A stretch of DNA of 64,000 bases, taken from Rhodoferax sp. U11-2br (GTDB lineage: Bacteria; Pseudomonadota; Gammaproteobacteria; Burkholderiales; Burkholderiaceae_C). The stretch's first letter is position 1. Every line of letters starts with the position of its first letter. The stretch covers positions 62,001 to 126,000 of the forward strand of contig NZ_JAHFZF010000001.1 of the NCBI RefSeq assembly GCF_018619435.1. Direction: 5' to 3'. This document shows positions 35,091-45,173 of the stretch, piece by piece. The position numbers were made by a program, and so were the translations under genes. Below the pieces are notes generated by a model. That model searched no databases and was not told where the DNA came from. It saw only the letters and a program-made list of their open reading frames with translations.

Positions 35091-36620
35091 ATGCCTGAAC
35101 CCATCCTGATCGCCCAGCACGGGCAGACCCAGTGTTTCCTGCAGCCCGACAAGGCCAATCGCCACGGGCTGATCACCGGCGCCACCGGCACCGGCAAAAC
35201 CATCACCCTGCAAACCCTGGCTGAAGGGTTTGCCAAACTCGGTGTGCCGGTGTTTATGGCCGACATCAAGGGCGACTTGACCGGCATCTCGCGCCCCGGC
35301 AGTTCCACGCCAAAACTGGCTAAAGTCCTTGCAGAACGAGGGCTGGATGCTCCAGAATACGCAGCGTTCTCAACCACCCTGTGGGACGTATTTGGTGAAC
35401 AGGGCCACCCGGTGCGCGCCACCGTGAGCGACCTGGGCCCGCTGCTGCTCGCGCGCATGCTCAATCTGAACGACACCCAGGCCGGGGTGTTGCAACTGGT
35501 GTTCAAGATCGCCGACGACGCGGGTTTGCTGCTGCTGGACATGAAAGACCTGCGCGCGATGTGCCAGCACGTGGGTGACAACGCGTCGAGCTTCACCACC
35601 GAATACGGCAACATCAGCGCCGCCAGCATTGGCGCCATTCAGCGCGGCCTGATGCAGATCGAAACCCAAGGCGGTGACAAGTTCTTTGGCGAGCCGATGC
35701 TCAACATCGACGACTTCATGCAGACCGACAGCGCCGGGCGCGGCATCATCAATGTGCTGGCCGCCGACAAACTGATGAACTCACCGCGCCTGTACAGCAC
35801 CTTTTTGCTGTGGATGCTCAGTGAACTGTTCGAGAACCTGCCCGAAGTGGGTGACCTGGACAAACCTAAGCTGGTGTTCTTCTTCGACGAAGCCCACCTG
35901 CTGTTTAACGACGCACCCAAGGTGCTGATCGAACGCATCGAGCTGGTGGTGAGGCTGGTGCGCTCCAAAGGCGTCGGTGTGTACTTTGTGACACAAAACC
36001 CGCTCGACATCCCCGACAGTGTGCTGGCGCAACTGGGCAACCGGGTTCAACACGCACTGCGGGCCTTCACGCCGCGTGACCAGAAAGCCGTCAAGTCGGC
36101 CGCCGACACCATGCGCCCGAACCCCGGCCTGGACATCAGCGCGGCCATCACCGAACTGGCCGTGGGTGAAGCACTGGTGAGTTGCCTGGACGACAAAGGC
36201 CGCCCAAGCCCCACAGAGCGGGTGTTTGTGCTGCCACCCGCGAGCCAGATTGGCCCGATCACCCCCGAGCAGCGCCAGACCCTGCTGGCCGAATCCATCG
36301 TCGCCGGGGTTTACGAAAAAACGCTGGACCGCGAGTCGGCCTTTGAAAAGCTCAAAGGCCGCTCTGCCGAACGGACCAACGCCGCCGCCAAAAACGGCGC
36401 AGACAAAACAGGCGCTGCTGAGGCCCCCGCCGCCGAGCCCGGCGGCCTGCTCGACAGCCTGGGCTCCGGCCTGGGCAGCCTGCTGGGCGGTGGCAATGGC
36501 CGGCGCACCTCGGCGGGTGAACAACTTTTCAAAAGTGCGGCGAGTTCGATTGGCCGCGAAGTGGGTCGCCAGATCATTCGGGGTGTTTTGGGTGGTATCT
36601 TTGGCGGTTCCAAAAGATAA
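35091..36620 (+). CDS. HerA-like ATPase, DUF853/YjgR family
   Basis: A 509-residue P-loop ATPase. Walker A is [16 protein letters not shown], Walker B region [18 protein letters not shown], and a sensor-like [20 protein letters not shown] follows. The C-terminal 100 residues are Gly/Ala-rich ([18 protein letters not shown]) and end in [15 protein letters not shown], typical of DUF853. YjgR-type proteins are widespread but of unknown function, related to HerA/FtsK translocases. ATG 35091 gives the family N-terminus [11 protein letters not shown]. The 5' end faces yebC across 58 nt. Confidence 0.88.
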   Translation: MPEPILIAQHGQTQCFLQPDKANRHGLITGATGTGKTITLQTLAEGFAKLGVPVFMADIKGDLTGISRPGSSTPKLAKVLAERGLDAPEYAAFSTTLWDVFGEQGHPVRATVSDLGPLLLARMLNLNDTQAGVLQLVFKIADDAGLLLLDMKDLRAMCQHVGDNASSFTTEYGNISAASIGAIQRGLMQIETQGGDKFFGEPMLNIDDFMQTDSAGRGIINVLAADKLMNSPRLYSTFLLWMLSELFENLPEVGDLDKPKLVFFFDEAHLLFNDAPKVLIERIELVVRLVRSKGVGVYFVTQNPLDIPDSVLAQLGNRVQHALRAFTPRDQKAVKSAADTMRPNPGLDISAAITELAVGEALVSCLDDKGRPSPTERVFVLPPASQIGPITPEQRQTLLAESIVAGVYEKTLDRESAFEKLKGRSAERTNAAAKNGADKTGAAEAPAAEPGGLLDSLGSGLGSLLGGGNGRRTSAGEQLFKSAASSIGREVGRQIIRGVLGGIFGGSKR

Positions 36621-36637
36621 ATGCAGGAAAGCAATTC

Positions 36638-37279
36638 ATGACGACATCCGATCCTTTCGTTCACGTGATCAAGCACCCGCTGGTGCAGCACAAACTCACC
36701 CTGATGCGCCGCAAAGACGCCAGCACCACCAGTTTCCGTACCCTGCTCAATGAGCTGGCGATGCTGATGGCTTATGAGGTGACCCGCGACATGCCCACCC
36801 AAGATGTGGAGGTCGAGACCCCGCTGGAAACCATGACCGCCACCATGATCGACGGCAAGAAGCTGGCACTGGCCTCCATCCTGCGTGCGGGCAACGGGCT
36901 GCTGGAGGGTTTTCTGGCGGTGGTGCCCGGCGCGCGCGTGGGCCACATCGGCCTGTATCGCGACCCGGCCACGCTGCAGGCGGTGGAGTATTACTTCAAG
37001 ATGCCCAAGGACATGCCCGAGCGCGACGTGATTGTGGTTGACCCGATGCTGGCCACCGGCCACTCGGCCATTGCCGCCATCACCCGCGTCAAGGCGCTGC
37101 AGCCGCGTTCCATCAAGTTTGTCTGCCTGCTGACCTGCCCCGAAGGTGTCAAGGCCCTGCGCGAAGCCCACCCCGATGTGCAGATCTTCACAGCAGCCAT
37201 CGACCGCCAGCTCAACGACCACGGCTACATCCTGCCAGGTCTGGGTGACGCCGGTGACCGGATCTTTGGCACGCAGTAA
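36638..37279 (+). CDS. upp: Uracil phosphoribosyltransferase
   Basis: A 213-residue pyrimidine-salvage enzyme making UMP from uracil and PRPP. It shows [40 protein letters not shown], the PRPP loop [18 protein letters not shown], and the uracil-binding end [27 protein letters not shown] ribosome-binding region precedes ATG 36638. A long hairpin repeat follows the gene. Confidence 0.96.
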   Translation: MTTSDPFVHVIKHPLVQHKLTLMRRKDASTTSFRTLLNELAMLMAYEVTRDMPTQDVEVETPLETMTATMIDGKKLALASILRAGNGLLEGFLAVVPGARVGHIGLYRDPATLQAVEYYFKMPKDMPERDVIVVDPMLATGHSAIAAITRVKALQPRSIKFVCLLTCPEGVKALREAHPDVQIFTAAIDRQLNDHGYILPGLGDAGDRIFGTQ

Positions 37280-37294
37280 GTCAATGGTCTTTTT

Positions 37295-37331
37295 GGCTAC
37301 CAGCCCTTTATTTATAAGGGATGGTAGCTAT
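37295..37331 (+). repeat. Dispersed palindromic repeat with extended stem
   Basis: GGCTACCAGCCCTT, then TATTTAT, then AAGGGATGGTAGCT. Both the inner TTCCC/AAGGG-type arm and the outer GCTACC/GGTAGC arm pair, showing the full two-part stem of the family. It lies 16 nt after upp and may act as its 3' hairpin. Confidence 0.7.
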
Positions 37332-37568
37332 TGATTTAGTATTTTTATCTGCAAGTTGAACTGGCTGTGGGGGACCGGTCAACAGCGTCACCTGAGCCCA
37401 CCAATGTCAGCCATGCGCAAGTGCAGGAGCCTGGCCTGGCTGGATTGATGCCAATTCTGCTTGTCCGTATCAGAAGGTCGCCCAATCCCCACTACCACTG
37501 ATCGCACGACCAAGTACAGGCAAGGCGGCGGTTTGTTTTTTTGCGCTGTGAAAGCGCTCTGCCGCACG

Positions 37569-39146
37569 TTATGCGACTGGGTGGTACTTCTGGTCGCCGC
37601 CGAGCTTGAAGACAGCCACCATCAACACCAACTCTTGCGCTTGGGCTTTGAGACTGCTGGCGGCAGCGGCCATCTGCTCCACCAGCGATGCGTTTTGCTG
37701 CGTCGCCTGGTCCATTTGGCTGACTGCTGCACCCACTTGAGCCACGCCTGCGGCCTGTTCAGAGCTTGCCGAGCTGATTTCGCCCATGATGTCGGTCACA
37801 CGACGAATGGCGCTGACAACCTCGGACATGGTGACACCGGCCTGATCGGCCAGTGCACTGCCGAGGTCAACGCGCTCGACGCTGGCGTTTATCAGATTCT
37901 TGATTTCCTTGGCAGCTTCTGCGCTGCGTCCGGCCAGGGAGCGCACTTCAGAGGCCACAACGGCAAAGCCACGACCTTGTTCTCCCGCACGGGCCGCTTC
38001 GACGGCGGCGTTCAAGGCCAGGATGTTGGTCTGAAAGGCGATGCTGTCGATGACGCTGGTGATGTCGCCGATTTTTTTGGAGCTTTCATTGATGCCCTTC
38101 ATGGTTTCGACCACCTGGGCAACCACCGCGCCGCCTTTGCCGGCGACGCTTGAGGCGCTAAGTGCCAGTTGATTGGCCTCTCGTGCGCTGGCGGCATTTT
38201 GTTTGACGGTGGCGCTCAATTCTTCCAGAGACGTCGCCGTTTGTTCCAACGCACTGGCCTGGCTCTCGGTTCGTGCCGATAAATCGCTGTTGCCCTGAGC
38301 GATCTCGGCGCTGGCTGTGGCCAGGCTCTCGGAGCCCCGGCGCACCTTCGCGACGATCTGGACCCAGTTGCTCTGCATGCCACTCAGCGCCGATGAAATC
38401 GCGCCAATCTCGTCCGCCGCCCCCGGTGGGACCGCCACAGACATGTCGCCTTCGGCCAATTTCCTGATCTCATGAACGGTCGAACTCAAGGGGCGGGTGA
38501 TGGACAGTATCGTCACGGTAAACAGCACCACCACCACGGTCACCGTCACCACCAAGGTCATCAACAACCACCACCGACTCTGGCTCACCACTCTGGTGAA
38601 ACTGTCACTTTCAATGGCCGCAAACTTGGTACTTTCGGCCACCGTTGCATCAACACCGGCACGGTGTTTTTCATAAAGTTCTTCCAGTTGAAGCAACTCG
38701 CTTTGAAACTCATCGAGTCCGCGGGCACCCGCTTTGGCTACCACCGCTTTCACCGCAGCGATAAATTGTTGAGCAGTCGCGTGCTGCGCTCCGAGAAGCT
38801 GCTTCTCCAAGCCATAGGGCGGATTGCTGGTCCAGTACACAACCCGAGCGTTGTACTCCTTGGCCAGACGCTCGACTTCCAGGGCGGCCGCTGCTGGGGT
38901 CAACGTTTTCTCAAACACGCGCGAGACCACCAGGCGCATCTCAATCAGGTACATCGGTGGTGGCAAGATGTCAGCGACCACATCCTTGGACACAAAGACC
39001 CGCTCGCTCAATGTCGTCAGTCTTGCCGCGCTCCATAAACCGATCAAGGAGGCAATAGCCATCGCGATCATGCACATCACAGCTAAGGCGGAAAACCTGG
39101 TTTTCACGCTTAAATTTTGAAACACGGTGTGTTGTCTTATCGTCAT
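37569..39146 (-). CDS. Methyl-accepting chemotaxis protein
   Basis: A 525-residue chemoreceptor. A first membrane helix (about 16-38, [20 protein letters not shown]) is followed by a periplasmic four-helix-bundle ligand domain to about 195, a second helix ([20 protein letters not shown]), a HAMP domain, and a cytoplasmic signalling coiled coil with the hairpin [20 protein letters not shown] and [20 protein letters not shown]. The ATG at 39146 has GGGAG 5 nt upstream and is preferred to 39158. The periplasmic ligand is unknown. A degraded cheW gene lies immediately upstream. Confidence 0.92.
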   Translation of the reverse strand: MTIRQHTVFQNLSVKTRFSALAVMCMIAMAIASLIGLWSAARLTTLSERVFVSKDVVADILPPPMYLIEMRLVVSRVFEKTLTPAAAALEVERLAKEYNARVVYWTSNPPYGLEKQLLGAQHATAQQFIAAVKAVVAKAGARGLDEFQSELLQLEELYEKHRAGVDATVAESTKFAAIESDSFTRVVSQSRWWLLMTLVVTVTVVVVLFTVTILSITRPLSSTVHEIRKLAEGDMSVAVPPGAADEIGAISSALSGMQSNWVQIVAKVRRGSESLATASAEIAQGNSDLSARTESQASALEQTATSLEELSATVKQNAASAREANQLALSASSVAGKGGAVVAQVVETMKGINESSKKIGDITSVIDSIAFQTNILALNAAVEAARAGEQGRGFAVVASEVRSLAGRSAEAAKEIKNLINASVERVDLGSALADQAGVTMSEVVSAIRRVTDIMGEISSASSEQAAGVAQVGAAVSQMDQATQQNASLVEQMAAAASSLKAQAQELVLMVAVFKLGGDQKYHPVA

Positions 39147-39485
39147 GTCGGCTCCCATTGATGTTCGTGTTGGGTGGCGTTACTGTTGGGAAAACACCGA
39201 TTTCGCTTGGCGTCCATTGGGTTCACATTGAACTTGATGCGCATGCACTCACTCGGCACGATCACCCCATGCCGGTTGAGCACCCCCAAAGATGTGCTTG
39301 GGCGCGTTGACCACACGGGTGGGGCGTTCACAGGAGCGGCTTTCCTGCCCCCGCAAGATTTCAATGCCGTGTTCTTCCTCTCCGAGCTGGAAGCTCAGGA
39401 ACTCGCTCACATCCAGGTTCTGCGAACCCGATGGCACGCTGGAGGCGTCAAGTGCGTTGCGAGGCGCTGCCGCTGTCTGATCCAT
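39143..39485 (-). pseudogene. cheW-like coupling protein gene, frameshifted and truncated
   Basis: The first part reads MDQTAAAPRNALDASS and then EFLSFQLGEEEHGIEIL, RGQESRSCERPTRVVNAPKH, a CheW N-terminal pattern. At a C5 run (39283-39287) the frame breaks. The other frame continues IFGVLNRHGVIVP and MRIKFN, which is the next conserved CheW segment. After that the sequence becomes unrelated and stops at 39143, directly before the chemoreceptor start. About half of a normal 165-residue CheW is missing, so one missed base alone does not explain it. Confidence 0.72.
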
Positions 39486-40050
39486 ACGTACACCGCTCCT
39501 TCTAAAATCACAAAACATCAATATTTAATAATATTGTATATTTTTTGAAAATTTTCTGCATGACGTGTTTTATGAGCCCATTCAACCCCTGTCAGGATCG
39601 CTTTCCGACATTGAAGTTGAAAACGGTCAGAGCTACAACCACGCTTGCGAATTGCACCGATTACGGCGCCAAAAACAACACACCCTAGCTGGTGAGCCAA
39701 AGGCGGCGCCCGTGTTTACTTTTTCTGCCTCATTCGGCGGCAGAGTCGACATGGATCTAAGTGAGGCCTGACATCAGCGGATCGGTGCAAAAGTCTGCAA
39801 TCAGCCTTACGCAGCATTCCCCAAATAGCGGATAGCAGGAAATGACCTGCAGCGTGCAAACGCCCGCTTCCCCACAAGTCGACCGGACAACAAGCACTTG
39901 AGCACTCGCCAGGTACACCTGCAGCACTTCACTTCATCCGCTTTTTGGCCTGTAGCCCTTTACAAGCAAGGGCTGACAGCTATACATTGTTTGGTCATCC
40001 ATGGCATGCAGGCGCTGCCTGTTGCGGCCACTACCGGAAGGAGGTTCACC
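39486..40050. other. Gene-free stretch, AT-rich at its left end
   Basis: No coding sequence can be supported. The left part (39516-39560) is very AT-rich (runs such as ATTTAATAATATTG) and could contain the promoter of the broken cheW and receptor genes. A frame at 39565-39771 has no recognisable features. A palindromic repeat copy is at 39953-39983, and the ribosome-binding site of the next gene ends the stretch. Confidence 0.4.
39953..39983 (+). repeat. Dispersed palindromic repeat
   Basis: TAGCCCTT-TACAAGC-AAGGGCTGA followed by CAGCTAT. Intact arms; 68 nt before the next start codon. Confidence 0.75.
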
Positions 40051-40326
40051 GTGCTCAACAACAACCCGCAGTACCGTACCGTGGCCCAGGTCTTCCCGCA
40101 TATCGGTGACAAGCTCACAGCTTATTGGGGGCACAGCAACTTCGTGGCCTACATGGAGGGGCTGTTACACGGCACCCGCAATGGCACCCGCCGGGGTTTT
40201 CCGGCGGACATCCTGATGGCCCTGCACTATCTGGCCGAACAACACAAAACGGCGTTTCCGCAGTACGAAGTCACAGATGATTTCTGGGCCTATGTGGAGA
40301 GCAAACCAACGGTGCCAAACCATTAA
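40051..40326 (+). CDS. Conserved hypothetical protein, 91 aa
   Basis: Read from GTG 40051, which has an excellent ribosome-binding site GGAAGGAGG six nt upstream. The product contains YRTVAQVFPHIGDKLTAYWG, FVAYMEGLLHGTRNGTRRGF and PADILMALHYLAEQHKTAFP. The frame is open upstream to 39898, but through the palindromic repeat and without homology. It looks like a small all-helical protein; I recognise no characterised family. Confidence 0.68.
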   Translation: MLNNNPQYRTVAQVFPHIGDKLTAYWGHSNFVAYMEGLLHGTRNGTRRGFPADILMALHYLAEQHKTAFPQYEVTDDFWAYVESKPTVPNH

Positions 40327-40364
40327 CCTGGGGCTTTTGGCGTCCGCCAGCGCTCACGGCGCTG

Positions 40365-41807
40365 TCAATCGACCTGAGGCGCCACCATCTCCGCGTAGTC
40401 GTACAGCGCACCCAACACGGCTTCACCGCGCTCATCGGCCGTCTCGGCCAGTTGGTCGAGCTGGTCAAACAGCGCGGTCAAGGTGAGTGCCCCGCCCTCA
40501 CCTTCGAGCAGCCGGGCGGCGCGGTGGGCTTCCCAGGCAGCGGCCTCGTCCGCCGACAAACTGGCCGGGAAGTTGCGCGCGCGGTAACGCCACAACAGCT
40601 CGGTCAGCCGGGCATCGTCAAAGGCCGGGCGGGCTTGGGCAAGTTGTTCGGGGCTGTTTTGGCGCAGGTCGTTGAGGCGGCGGCGGTCGGCATTGCCGAT
40701 GAAACCGCCGTACAGGTCTTGGTCCACGTCCACCGGGCCAGCGGCATCGCGTTTGAACACCTCGGCCCAGATCGCGCTCATGTCGGGCAGGTCGCGTGCG
40801 ACTGCAGCGTTGGCGAGTTGGGCCGCCACATCGATGCCCCAGCGCTGCGCCATCGGCTCGCTGAGCACCTTAAGGTTGCCCATCACCATCGGTGATTTGT
40901 TGATATGCACCGACTTGATCGGCAGGCGCAACACACCTTCGGGCAAGTCGGCGCTGCGGGTGAACAGGCGTTGCTGGATTTGTGCGGCGTTCAGGCTGGC
41001 CAATTCGCTCGGGTCTTGCGACAGGTCCCAGGCCAGCAGCTCGTTTTTGTTGCCCGGGTGCATGGCCAGCGGCCACATCAACGCCAGGCAGCCGCGCTCA
41101 GGTGAGAACATGCCTGAGACATGCCAGAACGGCCGTGCGTTGGCGGGGGTGCTGGGCAAACCCAGCTCGGCCAGCACCCGGTCTTTTTTGTGCAGACCAA
41201 AGCAGAAGTCAAACAAGCGTGGTTGCGCGGTTTTGATCAGCCGAGCCAGGGCTATTGTTGCGTGTACGTCGCTCAGCGCATCGTGGGCGGCTTCGTGGAC
41301 CAGACCGTTGGCGGCCGTGAGGTCAGTGAGTTTGAAGCTGGGTTTGCCCTCGGCGTTTTTGGGCCACTGGATGCCCTCGGGGCGCAGGGCGTAGGCGGTG
41401 CGCACCACGTCCAGGATGTCCCAGCGGCCGCAGTCGTTTTGCCACTCACGTCCATAGGGGTCGATCAGGTTGCGCCAGAACATGAAGCGTGTGATTTCGT
41501 CGTCAAACCGGATGGTGTTGTAACCCACACCCACGGTGCCGGGCCAGGCCAGCGCCTGCTCAATCTGCGCCGCAAACTGGTGTTCGGGCAGGCCTTTTTC
41601 CAGGCATTCCTGCGGCGTGATGCCAGTGATCAGGCAGGACTGCGGATCCGGCAAAAAGTCGTTGGCCGGCTGGCAATACAACATGATCGGCTCACCCACC
41701 TGGTTCAGATCGGCGTCGGTGCGGATCGCGGCAAACTGTGCCGGGCGGGCGCTGCGGGTGTTGACACCGAAGGTCTCGTAGTCGTGCCAGAGGAAAGTGT
41801 GGGCCAT
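40365..41807 (-). CDS. sbcB: Exodeoxyribonuclease I
   Basis: A 480-residue 3'-5' single-strand DNA exonuclease of the DEDDh type. FLWHDYETFGVNTRSARPAQ carries the first Asp/Glu pair; TVGVGYNTIRFDDEITRFMF and the HDALSDVHATIALARLI region supply the remaining acidic residues and His. The SH3-like and C-terminal helical domains follow (ARPFWHVSGMFSPERG, RYRARNFPASLSADEAAAWE). The length agrees with E. coli ExoI (475 aa). Confidence 0.95.
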   Translation of the reverse strand: MAHTFLWHDYETFGVNTRSARPAQFAAIRTDADLNQVGEPIMLYCQPANDFLPDPQSCLITGITPQECLEKGLPEHQFAAQIEQALAWPGTVGVGYNTIRFDDEITRFMFWRNLIDPYGREWQNDCGRWDILDVVRTAYALRPEGIQWPKNAEGKPSFKLTDLTAANGLVHEAAHDALSDVHATIALARLIKTAQPRLFDFCFGLHKKDRVLAELGLPSTPANARPFWHVSGMFSPERGCLALMWPLAMHPGNKNELLAWDLSQDPSELASLNAAQIQQRLFTRSADLPEGVLRLPIKSVHINKSPMVMGNLKVLSEPMAQRWGIDVAAQLANAAVARDLPDMSAIWAEVFKRDAAGPVDVDQDLYGGFIGNADRRRLNDLRQNSPEQLAQARPAFDDARLTELLWRYRARNFPASLSADEAAAWEAHRAARLLEGEGGALTLTALFDQLDQLAETADERGEAVLGALYDYAEMVAPQVD

Positions 41808-41836
41808 GACGCTTGTTCAGAGTATTACAAAATAGA

Positions 41837-41873
41837 TAGCTATCAGCCCTTATCAATCAAGGGCTGAATGGCA
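41837..41873 (+). repeat. Dispersed palindromic repeat
   Basis: TAGCTATCAGCCCTT-ATCAATC-AAGGGCTGAATGGCA. It lies between the co-directional relA and sbcB genes (both minus strand) and shows both inner and outer blocks of the family. Confidence 0.75.
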
Positions 41874-41882
41874 TAAATGACA

Positions 41883-44126
41883 TTATTTCCGACGAGCCGA
41901 ATTGACACCCGGCAGCTCGGCCACCAGGCCCAACACCTTGTTCAGGCGGCCTGAGTCGGACACCTCCACGGTGAAGGTCATCCAGGCAATGCCCTTGATG
42001 GACTGGGTCTGCACCCCAATCACGTTCATCTTCTCTTTGGTAAAGACCTCGGAAATGTCGCGCAGCAGGCCCTGGCGGTCGTGCGCCTGCACGGCCACAT
42101 CCACCGGGAACACCGAGCCGGTCATGGCGCGTGCCACGCCCCACTCCACCTCGATCAGGCGCTCGCCATTTTTGGCCACCATTTCCTTGAGGTTGCTGCA
42201 GTCCTTGCGGTGCACACTGACGCCTTTGCCACGCGTGACAAAACCACAAATCGCGTCCGGCGGTGCCGGTTTGCAACACTTGGCCATCTGGGTCATGAGC
42301 GAATCTACCCCCACCACCAGCAGCCCACCCTTGGTCGGGTTGTCACCCGAGCGGGGTTTGCGCAACACCGGGGCGTTGGCATCAAACTGCGGTGCCTCGG
42401 GTGGGCGCAACACCTGCTCGATGGCGCGCAGCGAAAACTCATCCTTGCCCACATCCTCAAACAGCGCGGTGGCGTTGGCAAAACCCAGCTGCACCGCCAG
42501 ATCGTCGAGTTTGAGCGCGGTTTTGCCCTCGCGCTGCAGCAGCTTTTCAACCGCCTCGCGGCCTTTGGCAATGGTTTCACTCAGGGCCAAGGCGTTGAAC
42601 CAGGCGCGCACCTTGGTGCGGGCGCGGTGGCTCACCAGGTAACCCAGCTCGGTGTTGAGCCAGTCACGCGAGGGGCCGCCCTCTTTGGCAGCGGTCACTT
42701 CGACCGTCTGGCCGTTTTTGAGCGCGGTGTTGAGGGGCACCATGGCGCCGTCCACCCGAGCCCCCCGGCAGCGGTGGCCCAGGTCGGTGTGAACGGTGTA
42801 GGCAAAGTCCACCACGGTGGCGCCCTGCGGCAGCTCAACGATGTTGGCATCGGGCGTCAGCACATAAATGCGGTCATCCAGCAGGTCCTGGGTCTGCACC
42901 CCGGACAGATCGCGTTCCCAGGCCAGCAGCTGGCGCAGCACCGCAATCTTGGCGTCGTAGGCGCCGGTGGCCGACACCCCCGCGTAACCCTTGGCGCCCG
43001 CTTCCTTGTAGGCCCAGTGCGCGGCCACACCGTTTTCGGCATGGTCGTGCATGGCCTGGGTGCGGATCTGGATCTCGGTGGGCAGCCCGGCCGCGTCACG
43101 CACCACGGTGTGCAGGGACTGGTAACCGTTGACCTTGGGTTTGGCAATGTAGTCGTCAAACTCTTCGGTGATCGGGGTGAAATGGTGGTGCACCCAACTC
43201 AAGGCGCCATAACACTCGGGCACACTGGCCACCAGGATACGCAGCGCACGCACGTCGTAGACCTTCTCGAACCCGAGCGACTTGCCACGCATTTTTTTGA
43301 CAATGCTGTAGATGTGTTTGGGCCGGCCCGAGACCTTGGCCACAATGCCGTTGGCATTCAGGTCAGCCTCCAGCTGGCTGCGCATGCGTTCCACATGGGC
43401 CTCGCGCTCGACGCGTTTTTCATCGAGCAAGCGGGCCACCTGTTTGTAGGTGTCGGGCTCCAGAAAGCGGAAGGCCAGGTCTTCCATCTCCCACTTGATT
43501 TCCCAGATGCCCAGGCGGTTCGCCAGCGGCGCAAACACCTGCAGCGACTCGGCCGCAATGCCCTCGGGTATGGGCCGCTTGGTGGCGGCAAAAAAGCGCA
43601 GCGTCTGCAGGCGCGAGGCCAGGCGCAACATCACCACCCGCAAATCGCGCGAAAACGCCAGCAGCATCTTGCGCACGTTTTCGGTCTGCACGGCGGCCGC
43701 CTGTTGCGCCGCCGGAGTGTCCACCACCACCGCCGGGCGGGTGGCCTTGGCCATGCGCGCCTGGCGCTGCACCCGCACCAGCTTGGTGGTTTCCATGGCC
43801 AGCGCGGCAAAGTTGTCACCAAAGGCCTTGGCAATCACCTCTTGCGGTTTGTTCAGGTGGTCACAGGCGTACACCAGGTAACTGGCGGCCTGCATGGCTT
43901 CCGAGCCACCGATACTTTTCAGAATGACGGCCACCGCATCGGCATGGGCTAGGGTGTTTTCGCCGGTGTCAAGTTCTTCGCAGGACAGCAGCGGCTCGGC
44001 AAAGGCACGGGCCCGCGCCAAGGCCTGTGGGTGCTCGGGCAGACTCTGGGCGGTGGCGGCCACCACCGGCAGCACGGCTTGGGCAGAGCGCTCGGGGGTG
44101 GTCACTTCAATCTCGGAAATTTTCAT
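41883..44126 (-). CDS. relA: RelA-type (p)ppGpp synthetase
   Basis: A 747-residue long RSH protein. The N-terminal HD domain is degenerate: the canonical HD and ED metal motifs are replaced (LAHADAVAVIL, LVYACDHLNKPQEVIAKAFG), so hydrolase activity is not expected. The synthetase domain is intact (RPKHIYSIVKKMRGKSLGFE, KVYDVRALRILV, EEFDDYIAKPKVNGYQSLHT). It carries the EFDD motif typical of RelA rather than SpoT. TGS (DRIYVLTPDANIVELPQGAT), a zinc-finger/helical part and a C-terminal ACT domain follow. It responds to uncharged tRNA on ribosomes. Confidence 0.94.
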   Translation of the reverse strand: MKISEIEVTTPERSAQAVLPVVAATAQSLPEHPQALARARAFAEPLLSCEELDTGENTLAHADAVAVILKSIGGSEAMQAASYLVYACDHLNKPQEVIAKAFGDNFAALAMETTKLVRVQRQARMAKATRPAVVVDTPAAQQAAAVQTENVRKMLLAFSRDLRVVMLRLASRLQTLRFFAATKRPIPEGIAAESLQVFAPLANRLGIWEIKWEMEDLAFRFLEPDTYKQVARLLDEKRVEREAHVERMRSQLEADLNANGIVAKVSGRPKHIYSIVKKMRGKSLGFEKVYDVRALRILVASVPECYGALSWVHHHFTPITEEFDDYIAKPKVNGYQSLHTVVRDAAGLPTEIQIRTQAMHDHAENGVAAHWAYKEAGAKGYAGVSATGAYDAKIAVLRQLLAWERDLSGVQTQDLLDDRIYVLTPDANIVELPQGATVVDFAYTVHTDLGHRCRGARVDGAMVPLNTALKNGQTVEVTAAKEGGPSRDWLNTELGYLVSHRARTKVRAWFNALALSETIAKGREAVEKLLQREGKTALKLDDLAVQLGFANATALFEDVGKDEFSLRAIEQVLRPPEAPQFDANAPVLRKPRSGDNPTKGGLLVVGVDSLMTQMAKCCKPAPPDAICGFVTRGKGVSVHRKDCSNLKEMVAKNGERLIEVEWGVARAMTGSVFPVDVAVQAHDRQGLLRDISEVFTKEKMNVIGVQTQSIKGIAWMTFTVEVSDSGRLNKVLGLVAELPGVNSARRK

Positions 44127-44167
44127 GAAAACGCTGTATCAAAAAAAGGGGGGCTTGGGTGTGGCCT

Positions 44168-45073
44168 CTAATGGTCGGGGGCAAGCAAAAAAGACAGCAC
44201 AGCATCCACCTGCGGCTGCGGCACAAACGTGGGTGCGTGGCCCACACCGGCAAATTCAACCAGTTGCGCTTTCGGGCCGCGCTGTGTCATGGCCTGCGCC
44301 GTGGCCGCTGAGAGCAGGTCGGACTCAGCACCGCTTACCAGCAGCGTCTGTGCACTGATCTGGTCATAGGCCTGCCACAGCAGCGCCTCACCCTGGGCGG
44401 CAGACTCAGGCGTCATGGCCTTGAACGGCTCGGCCAGCGCCGGGTCGTAACGCAGGGTGAGTCGGCCAGAGCCATCTGCCAGCGGTTTGATCTGCGGGCG
44501 TGTCAGGGCCAGCCATTGCTCAGAGGTGTGCGGGCCAAAGCTGCTGGCAATGGCCCAGAGCGCGTCGGCGGCTTGTTGCTCGGTGTCGAACACCGGCACC
44601 TGGCCCAGGTACTGACCAATACGCTGCAGCGCTTGCCATTCGATCACCGGCCCCACATCGTTGAGCACCAAGCGGTGTACCTTGGCAAAAGGCGGCAAGT
44701 CGGGCTGGCCCGCCACCACCAGGCCAATCAAGCCACCCATGCTGGTGCCAACCCAGTCCAGCCGGGTGGGCTGCAGCTGCGCCAGCAAGGCCAGCATGTC
44801 AGCCGCATAAAACGGCAGCTGGTAGCCCTGCGGGTCTTTGAGCCAGTCGCTCTGGCCGCGGCCCGCCACATCCGGGCACACCACGCGGATGTCGCCACCC
44901 GCCTGTTCACACAGCGCCTGCGCCAGCGTGTCAAAGTCGCGGCCCTGGCGCGTCAGTCCATGCACACACAGCACCACATGGCGGCTGGCCAGGTTGCCCC
45001 ATTGCCAATAAGCCATGCGGTGGCTGCCCTGGGCGTCGGGGCAATCGATAAATGCAAGGGTGGGGTTGGACAT
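44168..45073 (-). CDS. Alpha/beta-hydrolase fold protein
   Basis: A 301-residue protein. HVVLCVHGLTRQGRDFDTLA contains the oxyanion HG motif, RLDWVGTSMGGLIGLVVA the nucleophile elbow (Ser in GTSMGG), and FAGVGHAPTFV the catalytic His. The family covers esterases, haloalkane dehalogenases and ring-cleavage hydrolases; nothing visible narrows the substrate. It ends 42 nt from the relA start, on the same strand. Confidence 0.85.
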   Translation of the reverse strand: MSNPTLAFIDCPDAQGSHRMAYWQWGNLASRHVVLCVHGLTRQGRDFDTLAQALCEQAGGDIRVVCPDVAGRGQSDWLKDPQGYQLPFYAADMLALLAQLQPTRLDWVGTSMGGLIGLVVAGQPDLPPFAKVHRLVLNDVGPVIEWQALQRIGQYLGQVPVFDTEQQAADALWAIASSFGPHTSEQWLALTRPQIKPLADGSGRLTLRYDPALAEPFKAMTPESAAQGEALLWQAYDQISAQTLLVSGAESDLLSAATAQAMTQRGPKAQLVEFAGVGHAPTFVPQPQVDAVLSFLLAPDH

Positions 45074-45173
45074 GATGGGGCGTCACTGGATAATGACTGC
45101 ATCCTAAATCAATCCGGCCAGCCACCCCGCTTTGGTCGCCCCCAATCCATCTATTTTTTGCGGAGAAGTTCCC

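Noticed and set aside
35305..35360. Possible further repeat copy in the HerA-like ATPase gene (AAAGTCCTT ... GAGGGCTGGATGCT)
   Set aside because: Only the right arm resembles the family and the region is well explained as conserved coding sequence.
37520..37568. Hairpin GCGCT/AGCGC near a T run after the chemoreceptor gene
   Set aside because: The T run lies on the wrong side for the minus-strand transcript, so it is not a terminator for that gene.
39565..39771. 68-aa frame in the gap after the cheW remnant
   Set aside because: No homology-like features or ribosome-binding site; composition looks non-coding.
42081..43952. Long open frame (623 codons) opposite relA
   Set aside because: Shadow of relA; the predicted peptide is His/Gly/Val-rich without domain features.
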